A program made the position numbers and the translations under genes. Positions 8,251-16,941 of a DNA stretch of 64,000 bases are shown one piece after another (the first letter of the stretch is position 1; every line of letters starts with the position of its first letter). The notes beneath the pieces are model-generated. The model saw nothing but the letters and a program-made list of their open reading frames with translations. It was not told the DNA's origin and ran no database searches. This DNA comes from Salinibacillus xinjiangensis. Its GTDB lineage: Bacteria > Bacillota > Bacilli > Bacillales > Alkalibacillaceae. The stretch is taken from contig NZ_WJNH01000005.1 in assembly GCF_009649735.1 (NCBI RefSeq), positions 186,001-250,000 on the forward strand, in the 5' to 3' direction.

Positions 8251-9362
8251 TCGTATTTTTGTATAAACTTATTGGTTAACGAATCATTTACCCCTTTGGT
8301 TTGTATACATACATCAAGCATATTGCCCATCCATTCTCCATTTATCAATGTCATGATGGTGCGATTACGTTTGGCTTCAGGCGAAAATGGATGATTGACA
8401 TCATTCGTTCCTAAGTAATCCAATATACGTCCGTAATCTTGTAAAAATCGACTTTGATTTAATAAGCTCAGGGTCTTAATATCCTTTTCATGGCCAATCT
8501 CAATCCACGGCTCCCATAGAACATGATGAGTAATATCCATGTTTCCCACATTCTTTAGAACATTTGGCTTTAATTGATGATGGTCATAGCCTCGTAAACT
8601 ACCATCCTTTCGACTTGGATGTTTTATCTCTTCAGACTGATATCCGTAATCAAACGTTATGATTAGCCCTTTCTTTACAACACCGGAAATGTTATTCAAT
8701 ATGGGTTCCATGTAGAGTGGCACCTCTATTTTTTGGTTGTTAGCAAGATTGATTTGGTATTTCTCTATCCACTCCAATAGTTGCTGCGAACATTTCCTTT
8801 CTACCTCAACGAACTCCCCTGACTCATCTAAAGTGACCCAAATCTCCTTGAGTAAATCCCCCCGATTTACAACCACAGAAACCGGCTGAGCGTCTAAAAA
8901 CTCATTTGAGAATACTATGCCTTCAAAATGAATGTTATCCTCGTTAAAAGCATGAATAGATTGATAGGATTGGAAACCCCACTGCTTAGGTACCACCTGT
9001 TGAACCTTTTCCCTAGAATACAGATTTTTTTCAATAAAAATATAATTGACTCGTTCTACCTCGTATTTCTCTAAAGTAGCTAAGACTTGTTTGGCAAAAC
9101 GTCCATTACCACCACCTAGTTCCAAAATGTTCAATGGCAGTTGCAGTATATTAGCAGCCCGAATAAAATAATGAGCCATCACCTCTGCAAATACACTTCC
9201 CGTTGTGCTAGCCGTAAAAAAGTCCCCTTCTTTACCAAACACCTCATGTTCTTTCGTGTAATAACCATGAGCCGGATGATATAAAGCCTGTTCTATAAAA
9301 GTGTCATAAGGAATTGCATATTCATCAGAATTACGAATCAAATTACGGATAATTTCTTTCAT
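8229..9362 (-). CDS. MidA-type SAM-dependent methyltransferase
   Basis: 377-residue protein of the MidA/NDUFAF7 (DUF185) family. The N-terminal block ALYHPAHGYYTKEHEVFGKEG and the SAM motif I ILELGGGNGRFAKQ are visible, followed by FSNEFLDAQP and FDYGYQSEE blocks typical of the family. The eukaryotic member methylates an arginine of complex I; the bacterial substrate is not known. It is a single gene on the minus strand between the convergent yqgY and the upstream yqgX terminator. The start ATG follows an AAAGGAG site. Confidence 0.85.
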   Translation of the reverse strand: MKEIIRNLIRNSDEYAIPYDTFIEQALYHPAHGYYTKEHEVFGKEGDFFTASTTGSVFAEVMAHYFIRAANILQLPLNILELGGGNGRFAKQVLATLEKYEVERVNYIFIEKNLYSREKVQQVVPKQWGFQSYQSIHAFNEDNIHFEGIVFSNEFLDAQPVSVVVNRGDLLKEIWVTLDESGEFVEVERKCSQQLLEWIEKYQINLANNQKIEVPLYMEPILNNISGVVKKGLIITFDYGYQSEEIKHPSRKDGSLRGYDHHQLKPNVLKNVGNMDITHHVLWEPWIEIGHEKDIKTLSLLNQSRFLQDYGRILDYLGTNDVNHPFSPEAKRNRTIMTLINGEWMGNMLDVCIQTKGVNDSLTNKFIQKYEKERSRT

Positions 9363-9472
9363 TTTTGACTCCTTTTTTAGTTTACACTATTGACACAGTG
9401 TTTAAATAGTTATATAGTTTTATTAGTAGCTTAACTAATCCCTAACCAATTAAGAGCAGAGCACATCCCCCC

Positions 9473-9500
9473 AAAGCCCCTTCTTTTTAGAAGGGGCTTT
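9473..9500 (-). terminator. Hairpin downstream of yqgX
   Basis: 12-bp perfect stem AAAGCCCCTTCT/AGAAGGGGCTTT with loop TTTT, about 30 bp past the yqgX stop. The minus-strand tail is not T-rich beyond the stem, so termination may be weak. Confidence 0.6.
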
Positions 9501-9531
9501 ACTCATGTCTTTTTTTTAGTTTTGAGTTATC

Positions 9532-10152
9532 CTAGAAAAATGGATTGTTTTGTTTTTCAAACCCAACAGTTGTTTCAGGACCATGTCCAGGGTATACAAT
9601 TGTCTCATCATCTAAAGTAAAGAGTTTTTGAGTTATGCTATTGATCAACTGATTATGATTTCCATTTGGTAAATCGGTTCTACCAATTCCTCCTTGGAAT
9701 AATGTATCTCCAGCAATCACAAATCCATCATTCTCAAAAACAAAGGAAACACTACCTGGTGAATGACCTGGTGTGTGAAAAACCTCAAATGTCCAATTTG
9801 CAATCGTTAACGAGCCCTCATTAAGTTCATGGTCCGCCTCACTCGTGGTAATTGGTGCTGTAACTCCAAATAATTTTGAACCATTAAGCATAGGGTCCTT
9901 CAGCCACTGATGTTCCTCACGATGTAAATAAACCTCTAAATTATGCTCCTTACTTATGTCTTCTACTGCGCCTATATGATCAAAATGTGCATGTGTAAGT
10001 AAAATAGCTATTGGCTTTAGCCCTTCTTCTCTTATGTATGATTTAAGCCTTTCTGCGTCACCACCAGGGTCTACGATCATTGCTTGTTTTTTATCATGAA
10101 GAATGTAGCAATTTGTTCCTAATGGCCCTAATGATAATTGTTTTACCTCCAT
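9532..10152 (-). CDS. yqgX: MBL-fold metallo-hydrolase YqgX
   Basis: 206-residue metallo-beta-lactamase fold hydrolase of the glyoxalase II-like group. The metal motif THAHFDH is near residues 53-59, with further ligands in FHTPGHSPGS, AGDTLF and VYPGHG. This complete set predicts a binuclear metal site that hydrolyses thioester or phosphoester-like bonds. The exact substrate is unknown; the similarity to hydroxyacylglutathione hydrolase is structural. It neighbours yqgW (divergent) as in B. subtilis. Confidence 0.9.
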   Translation of the reverse strand: MEVKQLSLGPLGTNCYILHDKKQAMIVDPGGDAERLKSYIREEGLKPIAILLTHAHFDHIGAVEDISKEHNLEVYLHREEHQWLKDPMLNGSKLFGVTAPITTSEADHELNEGSLTIANWTFEVFHTPGHSPGSVSFVFENDGFVIAGDTLFQGGIGRTDLPNGNHNQLINSITQKLFTLDDETIVYPGHGPETTVGFEKQNNPFF

Positions 10153-10302
10153 AAATTCATCCTCCTAAAATTTTGTGAAAATCCTCGACAAAGCATAGAA
10201 ATTTATATAAAATGTATGAGAGTGGGAAACGAAATACATATTAAGTATAGCTTTATCTTATTTTAACGCACATTTTGCACTTATAAAAAGGGGGTTACTA
10301 AA

Positions 10303-10473
10303 ATGGTTCTAGGAATCATGCTCTTAGTAGTTACGATTTTGTGTGCTATTGCGGTATTCCGTGAATTGAAATCAAGAAATATTTTTGCTGTAGGGTTTGC
10401 TGGAATTTCCGTACTCGTTTTCGGTTGGTTTTCAGTAATGACAATTGTTAGTGAACTATTTCCTAATTCGTAA
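10303..10473 (+). CDS. yqgW: DUF2759 family small membrane protein YqgW
   Basis: A 56-residue gene with ATG 10303, a purine-rich AAAAAGGGGG site upstream and stop at 10471-10473. The translation begins MVLGIMLLVVTILCAIAVFR and contains two hydrophobic segments separated by a short charged turn (RELKSRN), as in YqgW/DUF2759. It is divergent from yqgX and followed by a clear hairpin terminator, so it forms its own transcription unit. Function unknown. Confidence 0.85.
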   Translation: MVLGIMLLVVTILCAIAVFRELKSRNIFAVGFAGISVLVFGWFSVMTIVSELFPNS

Positions 10474-10478
10474 TGACA

Positions 10479-10525
10479 AATAGGCAATCATTTAGCCATA
10501 TACGCTAGTGATTGCCTATTATTAT
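10479..10525 (+). terminator. Terminator of yqgW
   Basis: 12-bp stem AATAGGCAATCA/TGATTGCCTATT with an 18-nt loop, followed by an A/T-rich tail. Confidence 0.7.
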
Positions 10526-10532
10526 AACATTA

Positions 10533-10571
10533 AATAAGATCCCGTATCACAATGTGATACGGGATCTTATT
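10533..10571 (-). terminator. Terminator of the LTA synthase gene
   Basis: Perfect 18-bp stem: AATAAGATCCCGTATCAC at 10533-10550 pairs with 10554-10571, loop AAT. It starts 3 bp after the minus-strand gene stop. Confidence 0.85.
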
Positions 10572-10573
10572 AT

Positions 10574-12448
10574 TTACTTATTTTTATTTTGGTTATTAGG
10601 TGTATTTCCGAAATCAAAGAACCTAAACAGATCCCCATAGATTAGTTCATCTGAATATCCTAGCTCTTCAAGAACTTTATCCTTTAATGGTTCACATGCC
10701 TTCATGTCTACCTCTTCTCCTGTTTTACGGTCATAGCAAGTGCCTTCAGTAAATACATTCTCTTCATTGACAAAGTCACCATTTCTAAATGCGATAAAAT
10801 CGTTTGGTTTCTTAGCAAATAAGTCAGTTCCAAATGTAATGTCATTCTTATTTTCAATTCCTAACATATTTAACACGGTTGGTTTTAGGTCAATTTGTCC
10901 AGAGACTTTATCAATGACGCGGTCATCCTCATTTCCAGGAATATGAACAATTAACGGAACTCTTTGTAATTGAATATTGTCATATGGTGTAATTTTCTTA
11001 CCTAGGAATTGACCCATTGCTTTGTTGTGATAATCACTAATACCATAATGGTCACCATATAAAATGATAATGGAATCTTCGTACAAGCCACTTTCTTTTA
11101 ACTGTTCAAAAAATTGCTTTACAGCTTCATCTGTGTAACGGACAGTTGGGAAATATTGATTCAATGTTCTGGAATTTGAATCAAATTGATCAATATTAGC
11201 ATTCTTTTCATCTAGTTCAAACGGATGATGATTCGTTAACGTAATAAACTTTGAATAAAAAGGCTTTGGCATGCTTTCTAAATATTTTATAGATTGATCA
11301 AAGAAGGATTTATCATTTAATCCCCAGCCAATTGTATTCTCCTTATTTACGTTGTAAAAACGCTCAGAATAAAATTGGTCATATCCTAATGATTCATACA
11401 TGACATCACGATTCCAGAAGGACTTATTATTTGCATGGAATACGGCTGAATAATAGCCTTCATCTTTTATAATTTCTGGAACAGCATGATAATCATTTTG
11501 AGCATGTGTAAAGAATACAGAACCATTCGGTAAAGGGTATAGGGAGTTTTCAACGATAAATTCTGAGTCAGATGTTTTCCCTAAGTTCGTCTGATGGTAA
11601 AAGTTTTTAAAATAATAACTGTCCTCAATAAGATCGTTTAAGAAAGGTGTGATTTCCTCTCCATTTATTTTTTTGTTAATCACAAAGCTCTGAACGGACT
11701 CTAATGAGATGTAAATAATGTTTTTGTCTTTAGCTATACCCCATAAATCAGATTTAGGCTGATCAACGTTCTTGTCGACATACTCTTCAACATCATTTAG
11801 TTTACTTCCATCAGCTAATACCTTTTGAACCTTTGTTTTAGAATTAATGACAATATCATAGACATGGTAGTTAAATAATCCTACGTTCTTCACAAGATAC
11901 TCACGGTCAAAGCCACGTTTAAATAGCATTGGACGTTCAATTTCAGCGAGTACAAAGTTTGTGAGTAGAATTGCAAATGAAAGAGCTAAAATGGAAAGCT
12001 TGCTTTTTCTTTGAAACTGGTAAACGAGACCAGTTTGTGATTTCCTCGATAAGTAAAAAAGGATAATGATATCAACAAATAATAAGATATCGCCCATTTT
12101 TATTGATGAAGTTGCGCTGGATCCCAAATCTCCAAGGTTTTTGAATTGCATGATTGTTGGTAATGTAATAAAGTCGGTAAAGTTTCGATAGTAACCTAAG
12201 TTTACATATAATAGAATTGTTCCAAATAGGGCCATATATTTTATATATTTCTTCTGTCGTTCTGGCTTCATAAGTACAGCAAACGAGAAAATTACGATTG
12301 ATGTAGCAAATGGATTCACAAATAATATAATTTCTTGCATTGTATTTTCAATTGATAAATCAAAGACAAACCGATATAGAATATACGATTTCAAGCCAAA
12401 CATTAAGGCCGCAATCAAAAATAAGGGCATTTTAAAACGCTGTAGCAT
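10574..12448 (-). CDS. yqgS: LTA synthase family sulfatase-fold protein (YqgS-like)
   Basis: 624-residue membrane enzyme of the lipoteichoic acid synthase family. Five hydrophobic helices occupy the first 170 residues, followed by an extracellular sulfatase-fold domain. The metal ligand Glu250 (YISLESVQ) and the catalytic Thr292 (LGKTSDSEF) are present, with ILYGDHYG and NHHPF later. It should transfer glycerol phosphate from phosphatidylglycerol onto a growing chain. Being next to glcK it corresponds by position to YqgS of B. subtilis. Whether it is the main LTA synthase, primase or stress paralog cannot be told from the window. RBS AAGGAGG. Confidence 0.92.
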   Translation of the reverse strand: MLQRFKMPLFLIAALMFGLKSYILYRFVFDLSIENTMQEIILFVNPFATSIVIFSFAVLMKPERQKKYIKYMALFGTILLYVNLGYYRNFTDFITLPTIMQFKNLGDLGSSATSSIKMGDILLFVDIIILFYLSRKSQTGLVYQFQRKSKLSILALSFAILLTNFVLAEIERPMLFKRGFDREYLVKNVGLFNYHVYDIVINSKTKVQKVLADGSKLNDVEEYVDKNVDQPKSDLWGIAKDKNIIYISLESVQSFVINKKINGEEITPFLNDLIEDSYYFKNFYHQTNLGKTSDSEFIVENSLYPLPNGSVFFTHAQNDYHAVPEIIKDEGYYSAVFHANNKSFWNRDVMYESLGYDQFYSERFYNVNKENTIGWGLNDKSFFDQSIKYLESMPKPFYSKFITLTNHHPFELDEKNANIDQFDSNSRTLNQYFPTVRYTDEAVKQFFEQLKESGLYEDSIIILYGDHYGISDYHNKAMGQFLGKKITPYDNIQLQRVPLIVHIPGNEDDRVIDKVSGQIDLKPTVLNMLGIENKNDITFGTDLFAKKPNDFIAFRNGDFVNEENVFTEGTCYDRKTGEEVDMKACEPLKDKVLEELGYSDELIYGDLFRFFDFGNTPNNQNKNK

Positions 12449-12870
12449 ACTGCAACTTCCTCCTTGTCGCTTAACTTTCTATTTTGTGGATAACGTATTT
12501 TCAAATATTAATAGTTTTTTTCTCTATATACTATGACGTTTAACATCATAAAAATGTTTCATTTAATTTTAAATTATCCATTCTATTAACGTCTTAATGA
12601 ACAATGTCCCCTACAAAATTTTTTAAAAAACTTTTTACATTATTTTTGTTAATGACTTCCAATTATAACAGGAGTCTTTGTGGCTGTACAGGCCACAGCC
12701 ATCTTTAAAATGAAATCTGTGTAAAAACTAACCACTTTATTTTAACGTCTTTAACTTTAAAGTCAATAGGTTTTTCCAACAAATTCCTTTACAAATGTAT
12801 TAAGATTTCAAGACTAAAATGAAAAATAATAGCGTTACCCTTGGTACACCCTTAAGTGTATTCATCAATA
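12449..12870. other. AT-rich intergenic region upstream of the LTA synthase gene
   Basis: No coding potential was seen in this stretch of over 400 bp. It holds the minus-strand promoter/leader for the LTA synthase gene and a small palindrome, GTGGCTGTACAGGCCAC, near 12680-12697. I could not assign a specific regulator or riboswitch. Confidence 0.4.
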
Positions 12871-12909
12871 AAAAAATTGTGTAGTACGAATGAACGGACT
12901 ACACAATTT
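12871..12909 (-). terminator. Terminator of the gluP-independent yqgQ-glcK unit
   Basis: 12-bp stem AAATTGTGTAGT/ACTACACAATTT with a 12-nt loop, and a T-run on the minus strand (A-run at 12871-12876). It lies about 30 bp past the glcK stop. Confidence 0.8.
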
Positions 12910-12940
12910 GAGTGGTTTACATTTTTATTGCATTGTAATC

Positions 12941-13900
12941 TTATTGTTGCTGTTTAACGAAGTAAGCTGCACCAATTACACCTGCATCATTACCCAATTG
13001 GGCTATGGCAATGTCACAAGCATCTGCTATACGGTTGAGCGCATAAGATTCAAATGACAATCTTATTGGCTGCAAAAGCTGTTCACCAGCTTTTGAAACG
13101 CCTCCACCAATGACAATTTTAGATGGGTTTATAGCGACGGAAAGGTTTGCAAGCATTCTCCCGAGCAAATCAGCAATATAGTCAATGATTGCCTGGGCTA
13201 CTTGGTCCCCTTTACTCGCTTCAGCAAATACATCCTTGGAAGTAAGCGTTCCGGTTGTGTCATAAACTTGGCTGAGAGAAGTCGTTTTCCCTTCCTGGAT
13301 TGCCTGAATACCAAGCCTTGCTATACCTGTTGCGGACGCATATGTTTCAATACACCCGAGTCTTCCACAGTTACAGTGTTCCCCTTCATTTGGAGTCACG
13401 ATAATATGACCTATTTCCCCGCCTGTCCCATTAACACCATTGATAACTTGGTCATTGACGATGATTCCCCCGCCAACACCAGTTCCAAGCGTAACGACTA
13501 TTAAGTGATCATGTCCTTGACCTGCTCCTAACCAATTTTCTCCTAATGCAGCTAAATTGGCATCATTCAACACATATGTTGAAATATCTAATTCTTTCTC
13601 GATTAGCCCTTTTAAGTGAAAATTTTCCCATCCGATATTAACAGCCTCGTAGATAACACCATTTTTTACATCGACAAAGCCAGGAGCACCAGCCCCTATC
13701 CCAATGATTTGTTCTTTGTTTATGTGGTGTTCAGCTAATTTTTGTTTAATTGATGTTGCGATATGTAAAGGAATTAGTGATCCACCTCTTTGTTTATCGG
13801 TAGGTGTTTCCCACTTATCTACTATAACTCCTGTTGTGGTAATTAATGCTTGTTTTATACTTGTACCACCTATATCAACACCTATGTAATACTTTTCCAT
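12941..13900 (-). CDS. glcK: Glucokinase, ROK family
   Basis: Phosphorylates glucose to glucose 6-phosphate with ATP. 319-residue ROK protein. The N-terminal phosphate-binding motif is GVDIGGTSIK, the catalytic motif is VLNDANLAALGE, GTGVGGGI lies in the centre, and the zinc motif CNCGRLGCIE is intact. ATG 13900 is preferred over GTG 13909 because AAGGGTGA lies about 7 nt before it. Its start sits just after the yqgQ stop, so the two form a coupled operon ending in the hairpin downstream. There is no DNA-binding domain, so this is a kinase and not a ROK repressor. Confidence 0.93.
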   Translation of the reverse strand: MEKYYIGVDIGGTSIKQALITTTGVIVDKWETPTDKQRGGSLIPLHIATSIKQKLAEHHINKEQIIGIGAGAPGFVDVKNGVIYEAVNIGWENFHLKGLIEKELDISTYVLNDANLAALGENWLGAGQGHDHLIVVTLGTGVGGGIIVNDQVINGVNGTGGEIGHIIVTPNEGEHCNCGRLGCIETYASATGIARLGIQAIQEGKTTSLSQVYDTTGTLTSKDVFAEASKGDQVAQAIIDYIADLLGRMLANLSVAINPSKIVIGGGVSKAGEQLLQPIRLSFESYALNRIADACDIAIAQLGNDAGVIGAAYFVKQQQ

Positions 13901-13905
13901 GTTTG

Positions 13906-14112
13906 TCACCCTTTTGTTTGATCTCTATACTGTGATGCCTCTTGACGTAGCAATAAAATAGCCATTTGATATTCTTTTGTTGTGATGCATTGTGCCTGAT
14001 ATAATTCTCTTATCTCATTTTCCATGAGCTCCAAATCAGCAAGTCGGTCGCCAATATAAATGATTGTCCCAAATTTTTTAAGTAGTTGTTGAACGTCATA
14101 AATTGTATTCAT
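13906..14112 (-). CDS. yqgQ: YqgQ family protein (DUF910)
   Basis: 68-residue acidic/helical protein beginning MNTIYDVQQLLKKFGTIIYIGDR, the conserved start of DUF910/YqgQ. It is immediately upstream of glcK as in B. subtilis. The family has a three-helix fold proposed to bind nucleic acid, but no function is established. The ATG lies after a weak AGGTGATA site. Confidence 0.88.
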   Translation of the reverse strand: MNTIYDVQQLLKKFGTIIYIGDRLADLELMENEIRELYQAQCITTKEYQMAILLLRQEASQYRDQTKG

Positions 14113-14177
14113 ATTATCACCTGGACCTATTATAACAACGAACGGTTGAAAAAGGAATATAAATAAGAGTTGTAAGG

Positions 14178-14303
14178 CATGAACCCCTCATGACGACTGT
14201 TATTGGCTCCTTGCTGTTTTTTGGGTCGTCATGAACCTCTCATGACACCCATATTTGGCTCCTTGCCAATTTTTCGGTCGTCACGACTCACTCATGACAA
14301 TCG
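14178..14303. repeat. 52-bp tandem repeat, about 2.4 copies
   Basis: Copies begin at 14178, 14230 and 14282 (the last degenerate and partial). By eye about 40 of 52 positions agree between the first two. Shared blocks are TCATGAACC, CTCATGAC, TTGGCTCCTTGC and GGTCGTCA. The junctions form inverted repeats (GGTCGTCATGA ... TCATGACACC), so each copy can fold. It lies in the gap between yqgQ and the SpoVAF-like gene, and no open frame spans it. Confidence 0.85.
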
Positions 14304-14436
14304 AAAAAATACTGCTGAAACGATAAACATGCACTCATCATCTGAACGACTTTGCGAGTCTTAAAGCTTATAACTACGTCGCAGTTTCTATCAACCTCAA
14401 AGTATAAAAGCACCAACGTTTACGAAAACAGCCTTT

Positions 14437-14463
14437 AAAAAGACCGCTAACAATTAGCGGTCT
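14437..14463 (-). terminator. Terminator of the SpoVAF-like gene
   Basis: 10-bp stem AGACCGCTAA/TTAGCGGTCT with loop CAA, and a T-run on the minus strand. The gene's TAA stop lies inside the stem. Confidence 0.85.
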
Positions 14464-15908
14464 GGGTCTTTCGGATCAAGAAAACTTGGTCGTCTATTTT
14501 TGAGTGGCATAGGTGCACGTATTACAATGTCTCGAATCGCTCGAAAGTCAAATGGCATAAAAGGCCATAAATATGGAATATGAAAGGCCTTGATGTTGGA
14601 TAAATACAGAAGAAAAATCGTAATTGCCACGACATAACCTGTTGGTCCAAAGAAACTCGCAACCAATAGAAAAATAATTCGAGCTAACCGATTGGCCATA
14701 CTCAATTCATAGCTTGGGGTTGCAAATGTACCCATCACAGCAATGGATAAATATAGTACAACCTCACTGGAAAACAGTCCAACCTCAACCGCTACCTGTC
14801 CAATCATTATAGCCGCAACTAAACCTAGTGCTGTTGCGAGTGAAGAAGGTGTGTGAATCGCAGCCATTCGGAGCATATCAATCCCTATTTCGGCTATGAT
14901 AAATTGTGCTATCAGCGGCAACACACCCGGCTTACTAGGTCCAATAAATTCCAAACCCGCTGGTAAGAGATTGGGGTCTGTCGATAACAAATAGTATAAA
15001 GGTAATACAAATAAAGATAGCCAAACTGAAATAAAACGGACAAATCGTAAATAAGAACCGACAGCTGGCTTTTGCCGGTACTCCTCTGCATGTTGTAAGT
15101 GATGCCAATAAGTGGCTGGTGTAATCATCACACTAGGAGAGCCGTCAATAATAACTAAGACATGCCCTTCATAGAGATGAGCTGCAGCTGTATCAGGTCT
15201 TTCCGTGTAACGAATGGTTGGGTATGGATTCCAATGCCTTCCTTCCAAAAACTCCTCAACTGTTTTCTCAGCCATTGGCAACCCATCAGTATCAATCGCC
15301 TTTAATGTCTTCTTAAGATGTTCAACATTTTGATCATCGGCAATTTCATCTATATAACATAAGCAAATATCTGTTTTAGAGCGCCTTCCAATTTGCAAAT
15401 ACTCCATCCTAAGTGAACGGTCACGCACTCTTCTTCGCGTAAGAGCAGTATTGAATACAATCGTTTCTACATATCCATCACGAGAACCTCGAACTACTCG
15501 CTCCAAGTCAGGCTCTGCTGGCCCTCTTACAGGATAAGTACGTGCGTCAATCATAATGATTTTGGAAAGCCCTTCAACAAATAAAGCTGTAGGTCCTGAT
15601 AAAACTAAATCCCCGGCTTTATTTAAGTCATCAACAAAATCAATCTCAACATAAGGAATATATTTTTTTAACAGTTTCTCAAATGGATCTGGCTCTAACT
15701 GCTCCGGTTCAAGCTTTGCTAAGAGTTTCATTAAATAATGCAAAATGTCATCCTTAACAAATCCATCCACCATAAACATAGCCATTCTTTTCTCGGCATA
15801 TTCCAAGTCTAGATGAATAATGTCAAAGCTTTTGTCCACACCAAGGCGTTCTTTCATATATTCAATATTGCGTTCAAAGCTCTTCATTATGGGTTGTTTT
15901 TCTGACAT
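14454..15908 (-). CDS. GerA-family spore germination protein, SpoVAF-like
   Basis: 484-residue protein of the GerA-type A-subunit family. The soluble N-terminal half contains VRGPAEPDLERVVRGSRDGY and the block SLRMEYLQIGRRSKTDI. The C-terminal half has five to six membrane helices (about 295-450) and ends with PFDFRAIRDIVIR. Wording such as YWHHLQHAEEYRQKPAVGS resembles SpoVAF more than GerAA. In B. subtilis SpoVAF sits in the spoVA operon and works with FigP; here it is monocistronic, so it is either a second copy or a relocated gene. Inner spore membrane location is inferred. Start follows AGGTGA. Confidence 0.82.
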   Translation of the reverse strand: MSEKQPIMKSFERNIEYMKERLGVDKSFDIIHLDLEYAEKRMAMFMVDGFVKDDILHYLMKLLAKLEPEQLEPDPFEKLLKKYIPYVEIDFVDDLNKAGDLVLSGPTALFVEGLSKIIMIDARTYPVRGPAEPDLERVVRGSRDGYVETIVFNTALTRRRVRDRSLRMEYLQIGRRSKTDICLCYIDEIADDQNVEHLKKTLKAIDTDGLPMAEKTVEEFLEGRHWNPYPTIRYTERPDTAAAHLYEGHVLVIIDGSPSVMITPATYWHHLQHAEEYRQKPAVGSYLRFVRFISVWLSLFVLPLYYLLSTDPNLLPAGLEFIGPSKPGVLPLIAQFIIAEIGIDMLRMAAIHTPSSLATALGLVAAIMIGQVAVEVGLFSSEVVLYLSIAVMGTFATPSYELSMANRLARIIFLLVASFFGPTGYVVAITIFLLYLSNIKAFHIPYLWPFMPFDFRAIRDIVIRAPMPLKNRRPSFLDPKDPDR

Positions 15909-16071
15909 AGACTCACCTATCTGCTTTTTTTCTACTAAAAATTAGTTTTCGTTATTTTGTAGTAAACATACATACACAGTAGAAATAATCCGTCTTCAAA
16001 AAAGAATATCGGTAAAAAACAGGTCATACATTTAAATGAAGACAGGCTATAAGAAAGAGGGAATGGATGTC

Positions 16072-16941
16072 ATGAAAAATATCAGTTATGTATTACTCAT
16101 CACCCTGATCTTATCCATAATCATTGTGAACTTTGATAGCAAGGAGCAAAAAGTAATCAAATACTTTCCATTTGATGAAAGCAAAGAATTTACGGAAACG
16201 TCCACTAATTTAAAATTACTTACCGAAATGGATGAAGATTCTTATAAAATTCAATGGGACATTTATTCGCAACTAACAGAACCCGTATATCTAAGACAAG
16301 ACATTTCACTTCTTTTTGTAGATGGAAAACTAAAGGGGATATTAAATCAATGGAAGGAAGAAGCGAATGCGCTCACCCAAAAGACTGTTGTAAATGGTGA
16401 GGATAGTAGTCATTATGAAGCCATTACGTTTCATCATGGAGAAGTTCATTATCCTGATGATGTCATAAAAAGTATTCAAGATATGACTTATGATGAGCTA
16501 TATGTCATTGACTCCCCTCACGCACCACTAGAATCCTTCAAGGAACCTGTTGAGAAGAATGAAAAAGAGTGGGAGCAAACACTAGATCATGCAAAAAATC
16601 AAACACTCAACTACTATTGGAATGAACTGATGAACTACTACGATCTTTCAGCAAAAGATTTTTTAGAAATTCCGCTAGTCAATTTATGGAAATATAAAAA
16701 TAATTCCTTCCCGACCTTAACCAACGAACAAACTAGACAAGTCATTGGTCAATTATGGGAAGGACTTTATAAAAATTATGTAACCGGAATTCCAAGTCAT
16801 AACGATCATGAATTTAAGGCTATTAATACTTATATGCCGATTATATTAGTTGATCATAAAGGAGAATTTATTTTTGTACTATTTAAAGATCCAAGCGGAC
16901 AGCATCATCGTTTAATTCAAAGAATTCCTGATTTCAGTTAA
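16072..16941 (+). CDS. Unrecognised membrane-anchored or exported protein
   Basis: About 289 residues and not assigned to a family. It begins MKNISYVLLITLILSIIIVNF, a single uncleaved-looking signal anchor, followed by a hydrophilic domain rich in Glu, Lys and Trp that would be outside the cell. No lipobox cysteine is seen. ATG 16072 is chosen because GAGGG lies 10 nt upstream; in-frame ATGs at 16036 and 16063 have no usable site. It is transcribed divergently from the SpoVAF-like gene, and its last 30 bp overlap the 3' end of gluP on the other strand. No catalytic motif was recognised. Confidence 0.75.
   Translation: MKNISYVLLITLILSIIIVNFDSKEQKVIKYFPFDESKEFTETSTNLKLLTEMDEDSYKIQWDIYSQLTEPVYLRQDISLLFVDGKLKGILNQWKEEANALTQKTVVNGEDSSHYEAITFHHGEVHYPDDVIKSIQDMTYDELYVIDSPHAPLESFKEPVEKNEKEWEQTLDHAKNQTLNYYWNELMNYYDLSAKDFLEIPLVNLWKYKNNSFPTLTNEQTRQVIGQLWEGLYKNYVTGIPSHNDHEFKAINTYMPIILVDHKGEFIFVLFKDPSGQHHRLIQRIPDFS

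Noticed and set aside
10281-10487. 68-codon minus-strand frame
   Set aside because: It is antisense to yqgW, which has a ribosome site, two membrane helices and its own terminator.
12676-12700. GTGGCTGTACAGGCCAC palindrome upstream of the LTA synthase gene as an operator
   Set aside because: Single short palindrome with no matching known regulator and no second copy seen in the window.
14178-14303. Short CRISPR array
   Set aside because: The conserved parts are interrupted and the units abut without spacers of constant size; no cas genes are nearby.
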